Of a stretch of 64,000 bases of DNA, positions 61,185-64,000 are shown piece by piece. How positions within the stretch are numbered: the stretch's first letter is position 1; each line of letters starts with the position of its first letter. The notes under the pieces are model-generated. The model made no database searches and had not been told where the DNA came from. It worked only from the letters and a program-made list of their open reading frames with translations. Source of the stretch: Pseudomonadota bacterium (GTDB lineage Bacteria; Pseudomonadota; Gammaproteobacteria; Burkholderiales; Burkholderiaceae_C); assembly GCA_023387335.1 (NCBI GenBank), contig JAEWIF010000056.1, positions 1 through 64,000 of the forward strand, in the 5' to 3' direction. The translations under genes and the position numbers were made by a program.

Positions 61185-62890
61185 AGATCATTCCCCGCGA
61201 CATCCCGCCGCGCGCCGCCTGGGCGCTGGAACAGGCAGGCATCCATCCCCTGCTCGCCCGCCTGTACGCCGCCCGCGGCGTGGTGGCGCGCGAGGAACTG
61301 GACGACGGCCTCGGCAAGCTGCTGCCGCCTTCCGGCCTGAAGGGCGCGCAGGAAGCCGCGGCGCTGCTGGCCGACGCCATCGCCGCCGACAAGCGCCTGT
61401 GCATCGTGGCCGACTACGACTGCGACGGCGCCACCGCCTGCGCGGTGGGCGTGCGCGGCCTGCGCCTGCTGGGCGCCCGGCACGTCGACTACCTGGTGCC
61501 GGACCGCGTGGCCGATGGCTACGGCCTCACGTCCGTGATCGCGAAGCGCGTCAAGGAAAGCGGCGCCGACATGCTGATCACGGTGGACAACGGCATCGCC
61601 AGCGTCGAAGGCGTGGCGACGGCCAACGCGCTCGGCCTGCAGGTGCTGGTGACCGACCACCACCTGCCCGGTCCGGAACTGCCGGCGGCCGCCGCCCTCG
61701 TCAACCCGAACCAGCCCGGCTGCGATTTCGAGAGCAAGTCGATCGCGGGCGTGGGCGTGATGTTCTACGTGCTGCTGGCGCTGCGCGCGGAGCTGCGTTC
61801 GCGCGGCGCGTTCGATGCCGCGTCGCAGCCCAAGCTCGATGCGCTGCTGCCGCTGGTGGCCTTGGGCACGGTCGCCGACGTGGTCAAGCTCGATGCCAAC
61901 AACCGCCGCCTGGTGGCGCAAGGCCTCAAGCGCATCCGCGCCGGCGCCCTGCCCTGCGGGCTGGCGGCACTCTTCACCGCGTCCGGCCGCAAGCCTCCGG
62001 CCGCCACCACCTTCGACTTCGGCTTCGCGCTCGGGCCGCGCATCAACGCGGCCGGCCGCCTGGCCGACATGCGTCTGGGCATCGAATGCCTGCTCACCGA
62101 CGACGCCGCGCGCGGGGACGAGCTGGCCGCCGCGCTGGACGGCATCAACCGCGAGCGCAAGGGCATCGAAGGCGAGATGCGCGAGCAGGCGCTGGAGATC
62201 GCCGAGACGCTGTTCGAGGAAGGCGAGGAGCCGCCCGCGGCGCTGTGCGTGTTCGATCCGGACTTCCACGAAGGCGTGGTCGGCATCGTGGCCTCGCGGC
62301 TGAAGGACCGCTTCCATCGCCCCACCTTCGTGTTCGCGGCCAGCCAGGCCGAGGGGCGCGAGCACGAGCTCAAGGGCTCGGGCCGCTCGATCCCGGGCTT
62401 CCACCTGCGCGATGCGCTCGACCTGGTCGCCAAGCGCCATCCCGGCGTGCTGCTGAGGTTCGGCGGCCATGCGATGGCGGCCGGCTGCACCATCGCGGAA
62501 GAGCACCTCGACGTGTTCGAGCAGGCGCTCGCCACGGTCGCGCAGGAGTGGCTCGATGCCGCGACGCTGCTGCGCCGCCTGCACACCGACGGCCCGCTGG
62601 CGCCCGAGTACCGCCGGCCCGAGCTGGTGGACACGCTGCACGAGCAGGTGTGGGGCCAGGGCTTCGCGCCGCCGGTGTTCAGCGAGGAGATGGAGGTGCT
62701 GTCCCAGCGCCTCGTGGGCGAGAAGCACCTGTCGGTGAAATTGCGCCACCAGGGCCAGCCGGTGGACGGCATCTGGTTCGGGCGTACCGAGCCGCTGCCG
62801 GCGAAGGCGCGCATCGCCTTTCGGCTGGAAGCGGATGAATGGCAGGGCGCGCGGCGGGTGCGCTTCCTGATCGAGGGGATGGAATCCTGA
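61181..62890 (+). CDS. recJ: Single-stranded-DNA-specific exonuclease RecJ
   Basis: RecJ degrades single-stranded DNA 5' to 3' in recombination and mismatch repair. The 569-residue product has all DHH-family motifs: DYDCDGATA, TVDNGIAS, TDHHLPG, ALGTVADVVKLDANNR, and the DHHA1 part RFGGHAMAAGCTI (about 427). The C-terminal OB-fold region has HLSVKLRHQGQPVDGIWF. Length is typical. It is translationally coupled to the upstream gene. Confidence 0.97.
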   Translation: MKIIPRDIPPRAAWALEQAGIHPLLARLYAARGVVAREELDDGLGKLLPPSGLKGAQEAAALLADAIAADKRLCIVADYDCDGATACAVGVRGLRLLGARHVDYLVPDRVADGYGLTSVIAKRVKESGADMLITVDNGIASVEGVATANALGLQVLVTDHHLPGPELPAAAALVNPNQPGCDFESKSIAGVGVMFYVLLALRAELRSRGAFDAASQPKLDALLPLVALGTVADVVKLDANNRRLVAQGLKRIRAGALPCGLAALFTASGRKPPAATTFDFGFALGPRINAAGRLADMRLGIECLLTDDAARGDELAAALDGINRERKGIEGEMREQALEIAETLFEEGEEPPAALCVFDPDFHEGVVGIVASRLKDRFHRPTFVFAASQAEGREHELKGSGRSIPGFHLRDALDLVAKRHPGVLLRFGGHAMAAGCTIAEEHLDVFEQALATVAQEWLDAATLLRRLHTDGPLAPEYRRPELVDTLHEQVWGQGFAPPVFSEEMEVLSQRLVGEKHLSVKLRHQGQPVDGIWFGRTEPLPAKARIAFRLEADEWQGARRVRFLIEGMES

Positions 62891-62903
62891 CTTCGACCGG
62901 CGC

Positions 62904-63221
62904 CTAGTAGCGCTGGCCCCAGCCGTGGGCGTCGTCGAAATAGGCGAACAGCCGCATCGCGACGCGCCGCAGTTCGTCGTCGGCCATGGTCTGGGCCCGC
63001 GCCAGCTGCCACATCGCGTACTCGCGGTCGCCCAGCATCATCGAGGAGCTCACGCAGCGTCCGTGGCCGGCCATCAGGAGGGTGAAGCTGCCCAGCAGTT
63101 CGGTCGGGCAGTAGTGGGACGAGTGCGCCGGCGGTTCGAAATCATCCGAAGCATCGAGCGACGTGGCCTGTTCTTCGCGGGCTTCATCGAGCACCGGATC
63201 GACGGCAAGGGCGGAATTCAT
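62904..63221 (-). CDS. Small hypothetical protein
   Basis: The 105-residue protein has an acidic, probably disordered N-terminus (about 1-35). A compact part follows, with CPTELLGSFTLLMAGHGRCV and MMLGDREYAMWQLARAQTMA. GGGAGCGAGAC precedes the ATG. No transmembrane segment and no recognised family. It is convergent with recJ, leaving 13 bp. Composition looks like a real gene of this genome. Confidence 0.6.
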   Translation of the reverse strand: MNSALAVDPVLDEAREEQATSLDASDDFEPPAHSSHYCPTELLGSFTLLMAGHGRCVSSSMMLGDREYAMWQLARAQTMADDELRRVAMRLFAYFDDAHGWGQRY

Positions 63222-63413
63222 GTCTCGCTCCCGAAGGAAAGTGGCTGCTCAAACAATAGGCAGCGCGGCGAGCGGGACCAGTCGGCTACTGTGCCTTGGG
63301 CATGTCGGACGCAAGCTCAACACGGACGCGGAATCCTTGCACCCGACGCAGGCGGAATCGTGCACCGCGAAGGCGCTGTCCGGCCTGCGGACGGATGGGT
63401 TCGGAGAGTGAGC

Positions 63414-63704
63414 TCAGCGGGAAACGACGGCGATCGGCGCTGACGCGTCCACGGACCGGCTGGTACCCGGGATGAACGGAGCTGCACAGCTGCCGATGGT
63501 GGACTGCGCCAGGTACTGCAGGCAGTCGGACTGCGCCATGCGCTGCACCTCGACCTCGGCCCGGCGGTTCTCCGCCTTGCGGACCTGGTGCGTGCACAGC
63601 AGGTAGAACGCCATCAGCTGGGTCGATACGATCGCGGCCAGCACCAGCCAGAAGACGGGTTGCCGGGGCATTCCATCGCGGGGATCGAGGAGGCGTGACA
63701 GCAT
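63414..63704 (-). CDS. Small single-pass membrane protein, unknown
   Basis: The 96-residue protein has one clear transmembrane helix (PVFWLVLAAIVSTQLMAFYLL, about 16-36). A charged stretch QVRKAENRRAEVEVQRMAQ and a tail with two cysteines (C61, C73) that could form a disulphide in the periplasm follow. GGAG lies upstream of the ATG. No family recognised. Confidence 0.6.
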   Translation of the reverse strand: MLSRLLDPRDGMPRQPVFWLVLAAIVSTQLMAFYLLCTHQVRKAENRRAEVEVQRMAQSDCLQYLAQSTIGSCAAPFIPGTSRSVDASAPIAVVSR

Positions 63705-63806
63705 TTTCTGTACTCCGATGCGTTCTGCGGTCCATGCTAGGAAGCCTGCCTCCGTCGCGTTGGCCGCGCCCCACGCGATCGGCTGTAGGACAAAATCGGC
63801 TCACCC

Positions 63807-64000
63807 ATGAACCCGCTTCTCGACGCCGGCGCAACGGCCCGAAGCCTCGATCCCGTCGCCCTGGCCGAGGCGATCGAAGCCCTGCTGCGCGACCCTTCGG
63901 TCGAGGTGCCCGCCCGTCTCGTCCAGCCGCTGCCCGGCGGTGGCAGCCTGTTCGTCATGCCGGCACTGGACGACCGCATCGCGATCACCAAGCTCATCAC
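63807..64000 (+). CDS. Ornithine cyclodeaminase / pyrroline-carboxylate reductase family protein (3' end beyond window)
   Basis: Only about 64 residues are present: MNPLLDAGATARSLDPVALA, then EVPARLVQPLPGGGSLFVMP and RIAITKLIT at the edge. This is the N-terminal pattern of mu-crystallin/OCD-family enzymes, and the PLPGGGSLFVMPA form is common in those acting as delta-1-pyrroline/piperideine-2-carboxylate reductases. The NAD-binding domain lies outside the window, so activity cannot be judged. Confidence 0.75.
   Translation, partial: MNPLLDAGATARSLDPVALAEAIEALLRDPSVEVPARLVQPLPGGGSLFVMPALDDRIAITKLI

Overview
The window is high-GC DNA from a betaproteobacterium, most likely a Comamonadaceae member (Ramlibacter/Variovorax-like). 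The support is a Bug-type solute receptor, a TctA/TctB transporter pair, ABC-type branched-chain amino acid transport, conserved ftsK-lolA-rarA, ribF-ileS-lspA and rpmB-rpmG blocks, and a Comamonadaceae-style Crp/Fnr regulator divergent from trxB. No rRNA, tRNA, CRISPR array, insertion sequence or prophage was seen.

Layout. 1-10600 (-) is one open frame of more than 3,500 codons: a secreted-type protein with two animal-heme-peroxidase domains, each followed by RTX calcium-binding repeats, ending in 126-residue tandem RTX units that run off the left edge. 11142-12945 holds a Bug receptor and a small outer-membrane-like protein. 12962-16541 (-) is livFGMH without a binding protein. 16811-21128 (-) is ftsK-lolA-rarA, followed by a Crp/Fnr regulator divergent from trxB. 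23058-23640 is a promoter, a strongly folded leader, rpmB-rpmG and a textbook terminator. 23731-26930 (-) has a desaturase, rsmB and purN. 27027-30711 is an operon of two acyl-CoA dehydrogenases and a Tat/lipoprotein-type alpha/beta hydrolase. 30749-35928 has an HNH protein divergent from ribF-ileS-lspA. 35984-38508 has a Na/Pi symporter convergent with a DMT permease.

38641-43301 is a tight four-gene operon: glutamine-synthetase-like ligase, iron alcohol dehydrogenase, gamma-glutamyl hydrolase and aldehyde dehydrogenase. Its logic fits catabolism of an amino alcohol through gamma-glutamylated intermediates. 43308-48389 is a mixed set: a single-domain response regulator, a quinone reductase, two EamA permeases, an SDR with a substituted active site, and a HigA-like antitoxin preceded by the collapsed remnant of its toxin. 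48452-53989 (-) has tctBA, an isolated GspE/PilB ATPase, a spermidine-synthase-like protein and tatD. 54118-58227 has a membrane-anchored trypsin-like protease and a MoxR/DUF58/VWA module. 58246-60181 (-) has lolD and the Lol permease. 60234-62890 has a phosphoglycerate-mutase-like protein and recJ. The right end has two small unknown genes and the start of an ornithine-cyclodeaminase-family gene.

Most of the window is core housekeeping and transport. The most distinctive items are the double peroxidase/RTX protein, the gamma-glutamyl operon, the rpmB leader, a small family of compensating palindromic repeats, and the half-lost toxin-antitoxin locus.
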